Below are positions 26,367 through 35,866 of a stretch of 64,000 bases of DNA, one piece after another. The stretch covers positions 806,001-870,000 of the forward strand of contig CAVVFX010000006.1 of NCBI GenBank assembly GCA_963747535.1, in the 5' to 3' direction. Below the pieces are notes generated by a model that saw nothing but the letters and a program-made list of their open reading frames with translations, had not been told where the DNA came from and ran no database searches. Position numbers and translations under genes: made by a program. Each line of letters starts with the position of its first letter. The stretch's first letter is position 1. Source of the stretch: CAVVFX01 sp963747535. GTDB taxonomy: Bacteria > Acidobacteriota > Terriglobia > Bryobacterales > Bryobacteraceae.

Positions 26367-28832
26367 CTACTCTTCGCGCAGAGCTCTGGTCGGATCGATG
26401 CGTGAGGCATAGCGGGCTGGTGCGAAACATGCGACCAGGACTACAACGGTCAGCAGTACCGGCGCAAGACAGAATGTGGAGGCATCGAGATCGGTCACGC
26501 CGTACAGCATGGATCGGATGTAGCGGGTCAGCGCCCATGCCCCTCCGAGCCCGGCGCCGATTGCGAACAGAACCACCATCATGGCTTCACTGAGAACCAT
26601 GCCGAGCACATCGGCCGGCCGTGCACCCATGGCAACCCGAATGCCGATCTCACGGGTGCGGCGCGTCACCAGGTAAGAGGTCACCCCGTAAACTCCGGCC
26701 GCGGCGAGCAGTATGGCGATTCCGGCGAAGGCTCCGATGACGCTGAGTTGAACGCGCTCGGGAGTCAGGGCCGCCGCACGACGCTCGTCCATGGCCTTGA
26801 CGTCGAAAATCGGCTGATCGTGATCGACCGCGTGGACCTGCTCTTCTGCGGCGCGGACCAACGCCTTGGGATCGCCGGCGGTACGAATGATGAATCCCGC
26901 GCGAAAGACGCCGCTGCCTTCGCAGGTGCAGCGGTACACCATGGCAGGTGGGTCCGCACCGAGCGCGCCGCCCCGCACGTCTCCCACCATGCCGACGATC
27001 GTCCAGGCAACGGAGTTGTGGTCGGGTCCGAAGACGATCTCGCGGCCGAGTGGATCCTCGCCGGGAAAGAGCTTCCGTACGAATGCCTGATTAACGACCA
27101 CGTTCGCTGTGGACGCCATTCCGTAATTGGTCCGGGAAACGCCGTGCACCGAATCGTGCAGATCGAAAGTGCGCCCGCTACGCAGGGGAATCTCCATGGT
27201 GTGAAAGAATCCCGGACTGACTATCGTGTTGTTGATGATGGGACGTTCGTTGAACGGCACCATCGTTCGTCCCGCCACACGAATGCGCCCGCTCATGTAG
27301 AAGTCTTCGCTGCTGAGCGGGATGTCCGTGAGCAGTGCCGCGGATTGCGCCATGGGCATCTGCTGAAGGCGGTCGAGCACGGAATTATAGAAGTGTGCGT
27401 AATTACGGTCGAGCGGCCCGATCGGGTTGACTCGAAAAGTGAGGAGATGGTCGGAGCGAAAACCGAGTTCTGTTTGCGCGAGGTTGAGAAAGGTGCGCGC
27501 CAGCAGGCCGGCTCCGATCAGCAAAACCAGCGATACACCGAGTTCCGCCACCAGCAGTAGCTTACGCAATCGGGACCCGCCAGGTCCGCCGCTATGGGTC
27601 ATACCGCCGGACTTCAGAGATTCGTGGATCCGGATTCCAGCCGCGGACAAGGCGGGCGCGAGGCCAAACAGCAGTGCGGCGGTGAAGATAAGGCCTGACG
27701 TGAACGCGAGTACGGGTAAGTCCATCGAAACCGGCGGATAGCGCAGCAGCATGGCCGGCCTCGCGGTATTGAGCAACCGTACGGCGAGCCACGAGAGGCC
27801 AATACCGGCCACGCCGCCGGGCAGAGCGAGCAGCAAACTCTCCATCAACACCTGGCTGAAGATGCGGCCGCGGGTCGCGCCGAGTGCCAGCCGGACGGCC
27901 AACTCACGCTGTCGATTGCCTGCGCGGGCGAGCAGCAGATTCGCGAGATTTACACACGCGATCAGCAGGACCAGGCCGGCTGCTCCGCTGAGCACCAGCA
28001 GCGCGGGCCGCAGTTGGCCGGTCAGGTGCTGTTGCAATGGAGTGGCGCTTACGGCCAGGTCCCAGCGGAATTTCGTCGGAAATACGTGATATTCACGCCG
28101 CAGCATCGCGGCCATTCGATTCAGGTCAGTCTGTACTTCCTGCGGCGACACATCCGGCTTGCGGCGTGCGAGGATCGAGACGGTGAAGATCGGCCGCGAG
28201 AGCGTGATCCACTTTTGCGATGCTTCATCGAGCCCCGAGGGCATCCATACCTGCGTGCCGCGGGGGTAGTCGAAGCCTTGCGGCATGACGCCGATGACCG
28301 TGCGCGCCACCCGGTCGAGAGCGATGGTCTTGCCGAGAATGTTGGGATCGCCGCCCAAGTGACCTTGCCAGAAGGCATAGCTCAAAACCACGAGGTGCGG
28401 CGCACGGCTACCCTCCTCCTCGGGCGCAAAATAACGCCCTCTCGCCGGCTGCGTGCCGATGACGCGGAAGAACGACGCCGTAACTACCGCCGCATCCAAT
28501 TGTTCCGGACGCTCCACGCCGGTCCAGTTCGCCGTGACCGGATTGAGCGCGGCGACCTCATCGAAGACCCGGTTCCAATCGCGCAGTCGGTAGTAATCCG
28601 GAGCCGTCCCGATATCCTGCTGAGCCGGTCCCGAGCGCTCGCTGATCCAGTCGATGCGATCGGAGCCGGGATAAGGAAGCGGGCGGACCAGGATCGAGTT
28701 CACCACGCTGAAAAGGGTAGTATTCGCGCCGATGCAGACGGCGAGAGTCAAAGTGGCGGAGAGGACGAGCAAGGGATCGCGGCGCAGGCTGCGCACGGTG
28801 TGCGTTGCGTTGTGGAAGAAACCGGCAGTCAC
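26367..28832 (-). CDS. Orphan MacB/FtsX-type ABC transporter permease (duplicated permease type)
   Basis: 821 residues. Two copies of the MacB periplasmic-core plus FtsX membrane arrangement occur in tandem: one anchor at residues 20-45, a periplasmic part to about 260, three helices around 275-410, then a second anchor, core and a final three-helix FtsX block (ending in DPTRALREE). This is the layout of the permeases called ADOP that are greatly expanded in Acidobacteriota. No ATPase gene is adjacent, which is usual for this group. The substrate is unknown; export of a peptide or lipoprotein, or a mechanotransmission role, is possible. Convergent with the TPR membrane protein gene. Confidence 0.88.
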   Translation of the reverse strand: MTAGFFHNATHTVRSLRRDPLLVLSATLTLAVCIGANTTLFSVVNSILVRPLPYPGSDRIDWISERSGPAQQDIGTAPDYYRLRDWNRVFDEVAALNPVTANWTGVERPEQLDAAVVTASFFRVIGTQPARGRYFAPEEEGSRAPHLVVLSYAFWQGHLGGDPNILGKTIALDRVARTVIGVMPQGFDYPRGTQVWMPSGLDEASQKWITLSRPIFTVSILARRKPDVSPQEVQTDLNRMAAMLRREYHVFPTKFRWDLAVSATPLQQHLTGQLRPALLVLSGAAGLVLLIACVNLANLLLARAGNRQRELAVRLALGATRGRIFSQVLMESLLLALPGGVAGIGLSWLAVRLLNTARPAMLLRYPPVSMDLPVLAFTSGLIFTAALLFGLAPALSAAGIRIHESLKSGGMTHSGGPGGSRLRKLLLVAELGVSLVLLIGAGLLARTFLNLAQTELGFRSDHLLTFRVNPIGPLDRNYAHFYNSVLDRLQQMPMAQSAALLTDIPLSSEDFYMSGRIRVAGRTMVPFNERPIINNTIVSPGFFHTMEIPLRSGRTFDLHDSVHGVSRTNYGMASTANVVVNQAFVRKLFPGEDPLGREIVFGPDHNSVAWTIVGMVGDVRGGALGADPPAMVYRCTCEGSGVFRAGFIIRTAGDPKALVRAAEEQVHAVDHDQPIFDVKAMDERRAAALTPERVQLSVIGAFAGIAILLAAAGVYGVTSYLVTRRTREIGIRVAMGARPADVLGMVLSEAMMVVLFAIGAGLGGAWALTRYIRSMLYGVTDLDASTFCLAPVLLTVVVLVACFAPARYASRIDPTRALREE

Positions 28833-28879
28833 GCAGCCAACAGGCTACCTCACGATTTCGCCGATGGCAAGGGTGATCT

Positions 28880-29416
28880 TCAGCCGCCCGAACCCGGAAA
28901 ATCGACTTGGATTCTCCGCGCTACCAGAGCGCGGAGCCGAGAACCAATTGGTGTCGATGCCAGACGCTCCTGTAGCACTCCGTGGGACACCATCTTATTC
29001 CGGGCCAGGATCCTTGTGAACTCGAGGTCCTTTTCTCGTCCGGCCGCATATTTCGCGATAGCCAGGTCATGTACTTCCAGACACCAACCTCTGACGAACC
29101 GCGTGTTCTCTCCAGTTACGAGTATCAGGCGATCACGCCACCCCTCGGGCAAAATGGCCGTAGTCTCGTCGACACCGTGGGCGTAGTAACCGAACGACTG
29201 CTGAAAGGGCGAACCTTCGCCGATGGTCCCGTCGATCAGGTTGCTACGTTCCGGGTGCTCGCGGGGAAAGACATCCGCCTCGTTCGAGACGAGTAGCTCG
29301 GCAGGCGCAAGGGGAAACTCGCCGAGAATCGCCTGGCTGCCGATCACCACCACGTCATCGACGTCGGCAATGGTCCCCGCAGCGCGAATAATATGCTCCA
29401 ACTGTGCGCGGTTCAC
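28880..29416 (-). CDS. DUF6036-type nucleotidyltransferase-like protein
   Basis: 178 residues, cytoplasmic. VVVIGSQAILGEF (residues 23-35) is the GS-type nucleotidyltransferase motif, and EADVFPRE gives the following acidic position. The rest (TRFVRGWCLEVHDLAIAKYAAGREKD) matches the AbiEii/DUF6036 pattern in which a lysine-containing helix follows. Last gene of the lipoprotein-hemL operon, 8 bases after its small partner. In many genomes this pair travels together and may act as a toxin-antitoxin or stress module, but toxicity is not shown by the sequence. Confidence 0.75.
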   Translation of the reverse strand: MNRAQLEHIIRAAGTIADVDDVVVIGSQAILGEFPLAPAELLVSNEADVFPREHPERSNLIDGTIGEGSPFQQSFGYYAHGVDETTAILPEGWRDRLILVTGENTRFVRGWCLEVHDLAIAKYAAGREKDLEFTRILARNKMVSHGVLQERLASTPIGSRLRALVARRIQVDFPGSGG

Positions 29417-29424
29417 AAAATCAC

Positions 29425-29751
29425 TCAGTCGGCGGATTCAAAGCGCGCATAGACCGCCCATCGTTCCGCGGGTTCCAAAACGCCGGCAAACGGTGTGGCC
29501 TGGCGCAGCGTGATCATTCTTTCACTATCCTCTTCCACCAGAGCCAGAACTTCTTCCAGCGGGCGGTCAAGAATTTCCCGCCAGGCATCCCAATACGGCT
29601 GCGAGCGGCTTCCGCCAGCCGTCCAGCGCGCGAGATTGTCGCGTGCGATCCCGAGCAGTTCGGGATGGACTCGCAATTTGGCGGCAATCGCGCGATGGAG
29701 TTCCAAGCTGCGGCGATCGATCCGCTGGTGCCCTTGAAGCGGAACACTCAT
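29425..29751 (-). CDS. Small protein paired with the DUF6036 gene (putative antitoxin)
   Basis: 108 residues from the ATG at 29751, one base after the hemL stop. An earlier ATG (29766) lies inside hemL. The sequence is helical, with a repressor-like stretch RSLELHRAIAAKLRVHPELLGIARDNL, then WTAGGSRSQPYWDAWREIL and a conserved-looking DSERMITLRQATPFAGVLEPAERWAVY tail. I know this tail from proteins found before nucleotidyltransferase-like genes but it has no assigned function. It ends 8 bases before the DUF6036 gene. The order small protein then nucleotidyltransferase fits an antitoxin-toxin pair. Confidence 0.7.
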   Translation of the reverse strand: MSVPLQGHQRIDRRSLELHRAIAAKLRVHPELLGIARDNLARWTAGGSRSQPYWDAWREILDRPLEEVLALVEEDSERMITLRQATPFAGVLEPAERWAVYARFESAD

Positions 29752-29752
29752 C

Positions 29753-31018
29753 TCAGCTACCCGCAAAACACTCTCGCGCAGCCGTTACCGTGCAATCGAT
29801 ATCCGCATCCGCATGCGCGGTCGACACAAATGCCGCCTCGAACTGCGAGGGGGGCAGGTAAATCCCACGCTCCAGCATGCGGTGGAAGAATTTCCTGAAC
29901 CGCGCCGTGTCGGCTCGCTTTGCCGACTCGTAATCGGTTACGGGCCGGTCGGTGAAGAACCACGTGAACATCGAGCCCACGCGATTCACCGTGATCCCGT
30001 CCGGCGCCGCTTCCGCCAGGCGCCGGGCCTTCCTGTCGAGCTCATCATAGAGCCCGGGATTCGCTTGGATGTAGCGCAGCATCGCGATCCCCGCGCTCAC
30101 CGCGAGTGGATTTCCCGATAGCGTCCCGGCCTGGTAGATGGGACCCAGCGGTGCGATGTGCGTCATGATATCCTGCCGCCCGCCATAGGCCGCGATCGGC
30201 AAGCCTCCACCGATCACCTTGCCCATCACCGTCAGATCAGGCTTGATCCCGAAGAGTTGCTGGGCGCCACCCGCAGCCACGCGGAACCCGGTCATCACCT
30301 CGTCGAAGATGAGCAGCGCGCCATAATGTGTACAAAGCGTTCGCAGCGCTTCGAGGTAGCCTGGAGCGGGCGGGACGCAGCCCATATTGCCGACCACCGG
30401 TTCTACAATGATCGCCGCGATCTGGTCGCCGCGCTCGCGAAAGGTTGTCTCTACTGCCTCGACGCTGTTGAACGGCAGGGCGATCGTCGTATCGCTGAAG
30501 CCTTTCGGCACGCCCGGCGAATCCGGCAGCCCCAGCGTCGCGACTCCCGACCCGGCTTTCACCAACAGCGAATCCACGTGCCCGTGATAGCAGCCCTCGA
30601 ACTTGATGGTGACATCGCGGCCGGTAAACCCGCGCGCGACCCGCAGTGCACTCATCGAAGCTTCCGTGCCCGAGTTCACGAGCCGGACCATCTCGACCGA
30701 CGGTACCAACGAACGAATCAGTTCGGCCAGTTCGATCTCACGCTCGGTCGGCGCGCCGAAGCTGGTCCCGATCTCCAGCGCCAGTTCGATCGCCTCGATC
30801 ACCGGCGGAGGGCGGTGTCCCAGCAGCAGCGGACCCCACGAACAGACGTAATCGATGAATTCATTGCCGTCCGCGTCCCACACCCGCGGCCCCTGCCCGC
30901 GCGCGATGAACGGCGGCGTCCCGCCCACGCTGCGGTACGCCCGGACCGGTGAATTGACTCCGCCCGGAATGGATTGTTTCGCCCGCTCGAAAAGCTTCTG
31001 CGATATCTGCTGGTTCAC
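29753..31018 (-). CDS. hemL: Glutamate-1-semialdehyde 2,1-aminomutase
   Basis: Last step of the C5 route to 5-aminolevulinate in tetrapyrrole synthesis, PLP dependent, cytoplasmic. 421 residues, the usual length. IPGGVNSPVRAYRSVGG at the N-terminus, VNSGTEASMSALRVARGFTGR, FDEVMTGFRVAAGG and the PLP lysine in LTVMGKVIGGGLP (about residue 265) are all present. It begins 4 bases inside the FAD reductase gene (ATGA overlap), so it is translationally coupled to it. Other haem genes are not in the window. Confidence 0.96.
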   Translation of the reverse strand: MNQQISQKLFERAKQSIPGGVNSPVRAYRSVGGTPPFIARGQGPRVWDADGNEFIDYVCSWGPLLLGHRPPPVIEAIELALEIGTSFGAPTEREIELAELIRSLVPSVEMVRLVNSGTEASMSALRVARGFTGRDVTIKFEGCYHGHVDSLLVKAGSGVATLGLPDSPGVPKGFSDTTIALPFNSVEAVETTFRERGDQIAAIIVEPVVGNMGCVPPAPGYLEALRTLCTHYGALLIFDEVMTGFRVAAGGAQQLFGIKPDLTVMGKVIGGGLPIAAYGGRQDIMTHIAPLGPIYQAGTLSGNPLAVSAGIAMLRYIQANPGLYDELDRKARRLAEAAPDGITVNRVGSMFTWFFTDRPVTDYESAKRADTARFRKFFHRMLERGIYLPPSQFEAAFVSTAHADADIDCTVTAARECFAGS

Positions 31019-32190
31019 GCGACGCTATCCTTTCGTGGAACCAGGCGGCCGAAACCGAAGCTGCCCAGAATCTCGAACAGGCTGCCGTTCAGATTGCGCA
31101 GGAGGCGGCCCTTCAATCCGATGTAGTTCTGGGTGCCGGAGAAGAGATCCTGCATGACATCCCGGAAAATCGGGCTCCGGCGAGTGAACTGGATCATGCG
31201 CGCGGGCACCGCTCCAAATAAGTATTTCCCGTGGAAGATGCGATGCGCGAGGCGTGAACCAAGTTCGAGATCTGCCGCGAAATCGCGGCGCAGTAGCCAG
31301 CGGTAAGCCTGTTCAGTCCGCTCGACCGCTTCATTCAACAGCGTGCGAGCCGCCAGGTCTGCCGAGCGCATGGCGTAGTATAGGCCTTCTCCGGTGATTG
31401 GATCCACCAGTCCCGCCGCATCCCCAACCGCCATCCATCGGTCGCCGGCGACCCGGTTATTTTTCCATGCCGGCGTTTCTAAGCAAGGCAGCAGGTGGCT
31501 GTAGAACGTCGACCCTTCGCGTTGGATGCTGTGCTCCTGCATGTAATATTCAAGCTGTCTGCGAAGCTCCGCAGCCGGGACGCCTTTCCCGCAGATGCCC
31601 ACTGAAAGATGCCCGGGCCGCGGAAACACCCATATATAGCCCTCCAGATTCTCCAGAAACTGGATGTCGATTCGCTCTTGCGTCCCGGGAACGAAATAGC
31701 CCAGGGCGGACATAGCGTCGTGCGGCGTCAGGGTCGTCCCGGCACAGCGTAGAGGATTGCGAGCGCCGGTCGCGACCATGCAGAAGTCCGCATCAATGCT
31801 TCCGGATTTGGTACGCAGTCTCCAGCCGGACCCGCAGCGGCTCATTTCGGTGACTCGCGTTTTTTCCAGTTGCGCACCAGCCTTATCGGCACGCGACAGC
31901 AGCATGTTATTCAAGTCGTACCGCGAGTAGATTACCAGCGGATCGCGCAGGTGCAGGTTGACGGAGCCAGCTTTGGGCGCGGCCAGAACGGTCTCGCTGA
32001 CGAACTTCTTCGGAGTGTCGTTATGGATCAGGAACGGATACTCGTGGTAGGCCTTAAACGTCAAACCGCCGCCGCAGGGTTTCTCCCATGCCAGTTTTTC
32101 GTCGATCAGTATGGTGCGGGCGCCGGCCTGTGCCAGCCTTTCCGCCGCAAACGCACCCGCAGGCCCGCCACCGAGTATCGCTACTTTCAT
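31015..32190 (-). CDS. Geranylgeranyl-reductase-family FAD oxidoreductase
   Basis: 391 residues. The N-terminal FAD-binding motif is AILGGGPAGAFAAERLAQAG (GxGxxG). KPCGGGLTFKAY is the family's PCGGG motif, and GDAAGLVDPITGEGLYYAM is the second FAD motif. Relatives reduce the isoprenoid chain of chlorophyll precursors, archaeal lipids or menaquinone. In a haem-gene operon of a non-phototrophic heterotroph, saturation of a prenyl chain of a quinone or haem-type lipid is a reasonable guess, no more. It overlaps the lipoprotein gene before it and hemL after it by 4 bases each. Confidence 0.88.
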   Translation of the reverse strand: MKVAILGGGPAGAFAAERLAQAGARTILIDEKLAWEKPCGGGLTFKAYHEYPFLIHNDTPKKFVSETVLAAPKAGSVNLHLRDPLVIYSRYDLNNMLLSRADKAGAQLEKTRVTEMSRCGSGWRLRTKSGSIDADFCMVATGARNPLRCAGTTLTPHDAMSALGYFVPGTQERIDIQFLENLEGYIWVFPRPGHLSVGICGKGVPAAELRRQLEYYMQEHSIQREGSTFYSHLLPCLETPAWKNNRVAGDRWMAVGDAAGLVDPITGEGLYYAMRSADLAARTLLNEAVERTEQAYRWLLRRDFAADLELGSRLAHRIFHGKYLFGAVPARMIQFTRRSPIFRDVMQDLFSGTQNYIGLKGRLLRNLNGSLFEILGSFGFGRLVPRKDSVA

Positions 32191-32672
32191 TTCGAGCTGT
32201 CACCGAGGTGTGGATGGTCTGGAGGCAGATTCAACTTCTGGCTTCCGTCGGGTTCCGCTCCGGGCGCTTTGCCCATGGCCGGATGTCCCGGAGGCATCGC
32301 CTGACCACTCGCGCCCCCACCCATTCCCGCTCCGGGATGTCCGGGAGGCATCTGGCCGCCATTCTGCGCAGCATGACCGGCCATGGCACTCTTCGAAGGA
32401 CCCTGCACTTCCCACCCCGCCGATTTGCGCTCCAGAACATAAGGAATCGGGATGGCTGTCGAAGGATCGGAGCCCTTGCCCGTCACCATCACGGTGGCGT
32501 CGGCTTCGTTGCCGCGGAAAATCACGCTCTGGACCCGCGCCGACATGCTGCGAAGTTCCGGCTTTCGCGTGAAGTACTCGTCCACGGCCTTCTGCGCCGC
32601 TTCCTGATTGTCAATGCTTTTGGCGCAGCCGCTCAGGACGATCGCCGCCAGCGCTAATGTTATCCATTTCAT
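32187..32672 (-). CDS. Lipoprotein with Pro/Gly/His-rich repeats
   Basis: 161 residues. The signal peptide MKWITLALAAIVLSGC ends in a clear lipobox (LSGC), so the mature protein is lipid anchored. The first 75 mature residues form a small alpha/beta domain (AVDEYFTRKPELRSMSARVQ). The rest is low-complexity with three PPGHP or PPDHP repeats (MPPGHPGAG, MPPGHPAMG, LPPDHPHLG) rich in Met and His, possibly metal binding. First gene of the operon with the FAD reductase and hemL. Its first 25 codons and its upstream region occur again at 39533-39760. Confidence 0.85.
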   Translation of the reverse strand: MKWITLALAAIVLSGCAKSIDNQEAAQKAVDEYFTRKPELRSMSARVQSVIFRGNEADATVMVTGKGSDPSTAIPIPYVLERKSAGWEVQGPSKSAMAGHAAQNGGQMPPGHPGAGMGGGASGQAMPPGHPAMGKAPGAEPDGSQKLNLPPDHPHLGDSSK

Positions 32673-32826
32673 TTACCCCGATTATAGAGCACCGGCCGCG
32701 ATTCCTTTCCGGTATCGGCAGAGATCCGGCAGCCTAGCGTCCCTCATCCGCTTGTGCATAAGGGCAATATCTCTCAGGGAGTAAGTAAACATTCTTCGAC
32801 TCACCGGCATCAAGGTTCAGATGCTA
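32599..32826. repeat. 228-bp direct repeat, left copy
   Basis: Matches 39533-39760 with no gaps and three mismatches by my count. It covers the first codons of the lipoprotein gene and its upstream region, and stops exactly at cagatgcta. The right copy lies directly before the TonB receptor gene, so it probably marks a tandem duplication of that operon. Confidence 0.9.
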
Positions 32827-32959
32827 CGGATTAGCGGAATCACCGAAGAAGCGGAAATTGTAATTCGCATCACGAGCGTTTTGGCGGCGGCGGATACCCC
32901 CCGAGGGCTCATCCAGCAGGAAATTCCCATCGGTGCACGCATTTTTCTCCGTTGCCGAC
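32827..32959 (+). pseudogene. Left fragment of a decayed HD-GYP regulator copy
   Basis: Aligns with 45801-45922 of the intact response regulator (GITEEAEIV, then YPRGLI-like and EIPIGARIF in shifted frames). It carries indels, for example one base lost before the attcgcatcacgag stretch and one extra T in the attttt run, so it cannot be translated. It ends at gttgccgac, where a foreign segment begins. The rest of this remnant resumes at 39294. Confidence 0.85.
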
Positions 32960-33032
32960 GACAAATCCGAGGCTTGTCGTTGCGTATCTTGCACTTTGAT
33001 GCCGAGTCGATTGGTTCGCTCACACTCAGTTG

Positions 33033-35465
33033 TTACCTTGATGAATGGACGGAATGGCTATTGAACGTGTCCTCATCCTTTGTCCAGTAGGTTTCGTTCG
33101 ACCAATCGATCCGGTCTCGCGCGATCTTGAGGAAAACCAGCAGCGGGTGCCTGAGATTTCCGATGCAGCAACGCTCCCCATGGTACAAGAGCCCAAAATC
33201 CACCCAAATCTGGTTGCGGCCTAACCGCCGACCGGTATGAACCCGTCCTGGAAAGTCTCTACCGTTTGTCGCAGTGTGGACGGGGAGGTATCGGACGGTG
33301 ATCGCCTCGCCTGATTCATCAATGGAGATCGGATATTTACTTTGGTCAGACCACCTTACTGAAAACGAGTAACTACTCCGTTGCATCGCAACGTAGAGGC
33401 CGGTCAATATTGCTGCTAGCACCAATAGTACTCCTAGTGTGACCTGAACTCGGGTCTGATTACGACGGATGAAACGGTTTCCTCGGCATGAGAAAGTCTT
33501 CCACAGCTTCGTTTCGCGGACCACTAGCCCCCCGACTGTCAGCAGCGAGACCACCAGCAACAACTGTCCGACGTAGGTCTCGAGGGGTGTTTCAAATCGC
33601 ATAACGATAGTGTGAGCGCCGGGGGGAACGTCAATCAGCATGAACCCCATTACGTGGTCCGTGTGGACTGGCAGAGACGCGCCGTCCTCGTACGCGCGCC
33701 AGGCAGGATCATAAGTCTCCTGCAACAGCACTGATTGTCCCTCGCCGACCTGGGCAGTTATCTGAAGCGCATCGAAGCCCGACCACACCGCGGGCGTCTC
33801 GGGCTGCGGCGCTTCGATTAACGACACATATTTCTTGAGCTTATCGATATCGTCGCCTGCCTTTATCTCGCCAACGGCCGCTTCGTTCGCACGATCTACC
33901 ACCCGGCCCAGGCTCCGGTATATGCGGGGAACGCGATAAATCACCGTGCCGTGCCGGTCGTCAAAGATCGGCGAAAGCAGACCCCGGAACTTCTCGGGCT
34001 TTTGGTAGTCATGATAATACTCAAGCGATGTACTATCGGGAACAATCACCGCCGACGTTCCGAGCGCTTGCAGCCACAAAACCGAAATGTCGCCACGATC
34101 GTGATGAAAGATTTGGAAACTGGAGACCGGCAGCCACTGGTTAAGCAGACCCTGCTGTGAACCTCCGTCCGGTTGGGCGATGTCGAACCACGCGTCAAAC
34201 CAGAACCGGATGGTGCCGGACGGCATGACGCGCTCGCCCGGCAGATTCTCGTGCACCCATTTCGTGATGCGGCGTTGATACTGATCTTCCCAGTTATTGT
34301 CGCCCACAAAAATCGTGTAGGCATGGCGCAGATACGTGGGCGCTGGGACAAACATGAAGATGGTCAGCACAACCGCTTCAATCCGCAGAGTGCGGGCCCG
34401 CCAGAACGTCGTGATCAGCAGAACGAGCAGAAGCAGCAGCGCCATGTCTAGCTCCGGAGCCAATCGGAACGGCTCCCCGAGAACGCGCGCTCCAAAATAG
34501 AAGAAACCGAGCACATCCACAGTCAAAATCAACGCAGAACCCATCACGAAAACCGGCCAGATTCGGTCCGGTCTGCGATTGGCCCACAGGTAACTGGCGT
34601 CGCAGAACACGAAGATCACGGCCAACATGAAGAGTTGGGAGTGTGCGTCGCCCGGGGAGGAGACCCATTTGAGATTTATCCAGGTGATGCGGACATACGA
34701 AGGTGTCAGCCAGAATGCCACCAATCCATAGGCCAAGGCTACGACACCCAGGGCGCGCAGCCAGATAAAATTGTCGCGAAGCCCGAGCCAGACCGACCAT
34801 ACGACAATCGGAAAGAAGATCGCCAGGGCGGTGGCGCCATAAAAGTTGTTTGCGACTGTAAAAGCGCACAAGAACCCCGCAAGCGCCAATGGGACCGGAC
34901 GCCAGGACCGGAGCGCCGCAAAAGCTGCGGCTAGCGCTGCGGGAAGCACCGACAGAGCCGAGATGTGCGGGCCTTCGCCGTACGTCATCAATGAGTGGAG
35001 CCGCAGCGGAATCATCCAGGGGCTGTCACGGTGAAGATCGCTAACCAGAATCAGGCAAGGGGAGACCAGCGCGACGGCCAAAGCTGAGAGCCACGCGCTT
35101 TTTCTCGATTGGCTGCCCACGAACACAAGCCAGTAAACCGACGCCGACCCAAAAATATAAAATAGGCCGACGTAAATGTGATAGGCCCTTGCGGTCGACA
35201 CGGATCCCACCAGCGAGATCAGCGTAGTTCCATAGCGCAACGCCGGTGGGTAAATATAGTCGAAGCGGGTGCCGCAATACCAAAGCGGCTGCCAGCCGGG
35301 ATGCGGCATATTCTCGGCCAGCATTCGCGCGTCCGAAATGAACGTGCTCTCAATGGATGGCCAGTTATCGAGATACTGGATCTTGAAAACCGGGGCGATT
35401 AGCGTAGCCGCGAGGAGCAGAAGCAGCAGAGTATCAATTAACTTATGATGTCGAAGTATGTTCAT
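33033..35465 (-). CDS. Large polytopic membrane protein, 6-PTPS-related/YfhO-like type
   Basis: 810 residues: about twelve hydrophobic segments in the first 400 residues, a soluble domain of some 250 residues, two more segments around 640-690 and a charged tail. Features such as LYCGTRFDYIYPPALRYGT-like motifs near residue 65 and DLHRDSPWMIP resemble the membrane proteins with a 6-pyruvoyl-tetrahydropterin-synthase-related domain, and the soluble part (QETYDPAWRAYEDG) resembles YfhO proteins. Both are GT-C-like glycosyltransferase relatives probably acting on lipid-linked sugars. The activity is unknown. It lies inside the insert, divergent from the next membrane protein gene. Confidence 0.75.
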   Translation of the reverse strand: MNILRHHKLIDTLLLLLLAATLIAPVFKIQYLDNWPSIESTFISDARMLAENMPHPGWQPLWYCGTRFDYIYPPALRYGTTLISLVGSVSTARAYHIYVGLFYIFGSASVYWLVFVGSQSRKSAWLSALAVALVSPCLILVSDLHRDSPWMIPLRLHSLMTYGEGPHISALSVLPAALAAAFAALRSWRPVPLALAGFLCAFTVANNFYGATALAIFFPIVVWSVWLGLRDNFIWLRALGVVALAYGLVAFWLTPSYVRITWINLKWVSSPGDAHSQLFMLAVIFVFCDASYLWANRRPDRIWPVFVMGSALILTVDVLGFFYFGARVLGEPFRLAPELDMALLLLLVLLITTFWRARTLRIEAVVLTIFMFVPAPTYLRHAYTIFVGDNNWEDQYQRRITKWVHENLPGERVMPSGTIRFWFDAWFDIAQPDGGSQQGLLNQWLPVSSFQIFHHDRGDISVLWLQALGTSAVIVPDSTSLEYYHDYQKPEKFRGLLSPIFDDRHGTVIYRVPRIYRSLGRVVDRANEAAVGEIKAGDDIDKLKKYVSLIEAPQPETPAVWSGFDALQITAQVGEGQSVLLQETYDPAWRAYEDGASLPVHTDHVMGFMLIDVPPGAHTIVMRFETPLETYVGQLLLVVSLLTVGGLVVRETKLWKTFSCRGNRFIRRNQTRVQVTLGVLLVLAAILTGLYVAMQRSSYSFSVRWSDQSKYPISIDESGEAITVRYLPVHTATNGRDFPGRVHTGRRLGRNQIWVDFGLLYHGERCCIGNLRHPLLVFLKIARDRIDWSNETYWTKDEDTFNSHSVHSSR

Positions 35466-35866
35466 TCAAAATGGCGGACAAGAGTGTATTACTCAACGCA
35501 ATTGATTTAGAAGTCGCTGCTGAAAGTAATCCCGCTCGCACTGAACTGGATGGAGCGAAAGGGAAACCGATCCTTGGTCAACAGTGTTCAATGGCATGGC
35601 CCCGAGTACAAGGCGTATCAGACAACACTCCCGACCACGTTACCGGCAACGGCTTGCTCCGATCATAATCAGACAGTTTAGCGGCTTTCGTCATATGTCT
35701 ACCGATTATAATATTTAACCGGGCCCGAGCGTGAAGTTCACTTCCCTCCGCGAATGACAATCGGCTGCTACTGAATGGGCGGATGCTCTTCCTTGGGTGA
35801 AAATGACGCTGGTCAACGCGATTGGACGATACCGCCCTCCGGGTCGCTAACGCCGCTCAAACGGAG
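35466..35866. other. Intergenic region between two divergent membrane protein genes
   Basis: About 400 bases, clearly AT-richer than most of the window. I see no RNA structure, tandem repeat or convincing gene. It must hold the promoters of both divergent genes, but no -35/-10 pair stands out. Confidence 0.6.
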
